A DNA stretch of 64,000 bases from an uncultured Gammaproteobacteria bacterium (GTDB lineage Bacteria > Pseudomonadota > Gammaproteobacteria > Pseudomonadales > Pseudomonadaceae), in assembly GCA_945612235.1 (NCBI GenBank), contig CALZAE010000001.1:32614-96613 (forward strand). The letters are read 5' to 3'. Below are positions 63,771 through 64,000 of this stretch, piece by piece. The notes beneath the pieces are model-generated. The model saw only the letters and a program-made list of their open reading frames with translations. It had not been told where the DNA came from and did no database searches. Within the stretch, counting starts at the first letter, position 1. The number at the start of each line of letters is the position of its first letter. Both the position numbers and the translations under genes were made by a program.

Positions 63771-64000
63771 AGTCTATAAATATAAAACCACGAACTCTTC
63801 AGCTGACTGCGCGTCTGATGATCTATAGATCACCATCAAAGGACACAGGTTTTGCTTAGAATTTTTTCTAATAATTTCATCAAACTATTGCCACAACAGC
63901 GCCAGCCATAATCCACGACAGCAATTGAGCAAGCGAGCCCAACAATGCTTGCTCAATACTCAAATGGCTATACGCCCTTGCGCCGTGCTGAACGCTGGAC
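63771..64000. other. Right-end spacer, no supported gene
   Basis: It holds a perfect 11-bp inverted repeat ATTGAGCAAGC (63924-63934) / GCTTGCTCAAT (63947-63957). Open frames run off the edge on both strands, but neither can be supported. Confidence 0.5.

Noticed and set aside
63880..63999. Possible C-terminal gene fragment on the minus strand at the right edge
   Set aside because: Only 39 codons, and it spans a perfect 11-bp inverted repeat more likely to be a hairpin; a competing plus-strand frame exists.

Overview
The window looks like chromosomal DNA from a gammaproteobacterium, most likely a member or close relative of the Pseudomonadaceae with moderate GC. The basis is the pstSCAB-phoU/phoBR module with long PstC and PstA proteins, the initiator tRNA sequence, and the general gene style. 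No plasmid or phage backbone is visible. One decayed group II intron end is present next to the tRNA. The species cannot be fixed from the sequence alone.

Positions 1-42771 hold a catabolic supercluster whose gene content matches aerobic 9,10-seco degradation of steroids, possibly bile-acid-like steroids. Ring degradation is represented by a 3-ketosteroid delta1-dehydrogenase-like flavoprotein, a KshB-like reductase, HsaA, HsaB, HsaC (cut by the left window edge), HsaD, and a hydratase / acylating aldehyde dehydrogenase / aldolase trio in the order tesE-tesF-tesG. Side-chain degradation is represented by two acyl-CoA synthetases, a pair of acyl-CoA dehydrogenases, an aldehyde dehydrogenase, and a DUF35-MaoC protein next to a thiolase-fold protein without the usual cysteine (a probable retro-aldolase pair). 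Two SDRs resemble hydroxysteroid dehydrogenases, one of them close to 7-alpha-HSDH. Uptake is suggested by two DUF1302/DUF1329 outer-membrane pairs and four MFS carriers. A LuxR-family regulator lies inside the cluster. The oxygenase KshA is not in the window.

The most striking observation is an 18-bp operator-like element, approximate consensus TAGTCYnnnnnGACGATG. It occurs eleven times, reads in the direction of transcription, and lies in front of essentially every transcription unit of the cluster. A -10-like hexamer usually starts exactly 20 nt after it, which puts the element near -41.5, the place of a class II activator. I infer a single regulon, probably controlled by the LuxR-type protein at 40089-41297.

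Positions 42772-43627 form a junction: the initiator tRNA-fMet with its promoter and terminator, then a degraded 3' end of a group II intron. Positions 43628-49749 carry the catechol ortho-cleavage genes catBCIJFD with a divergent catR, in the order known from Acinetobacter; catA is absent. Positions 49750-58986 hold the phosphate module pstS-pstC-pstA-pstB-phoU facing phoB-phoR, with Pho boxes before pstS, pstC and phoB. The right end holds a SulP transporter with a double UspA protein, a Prx6-type peroxiredoxin, and a polytopic membrane protein of uncertain family.
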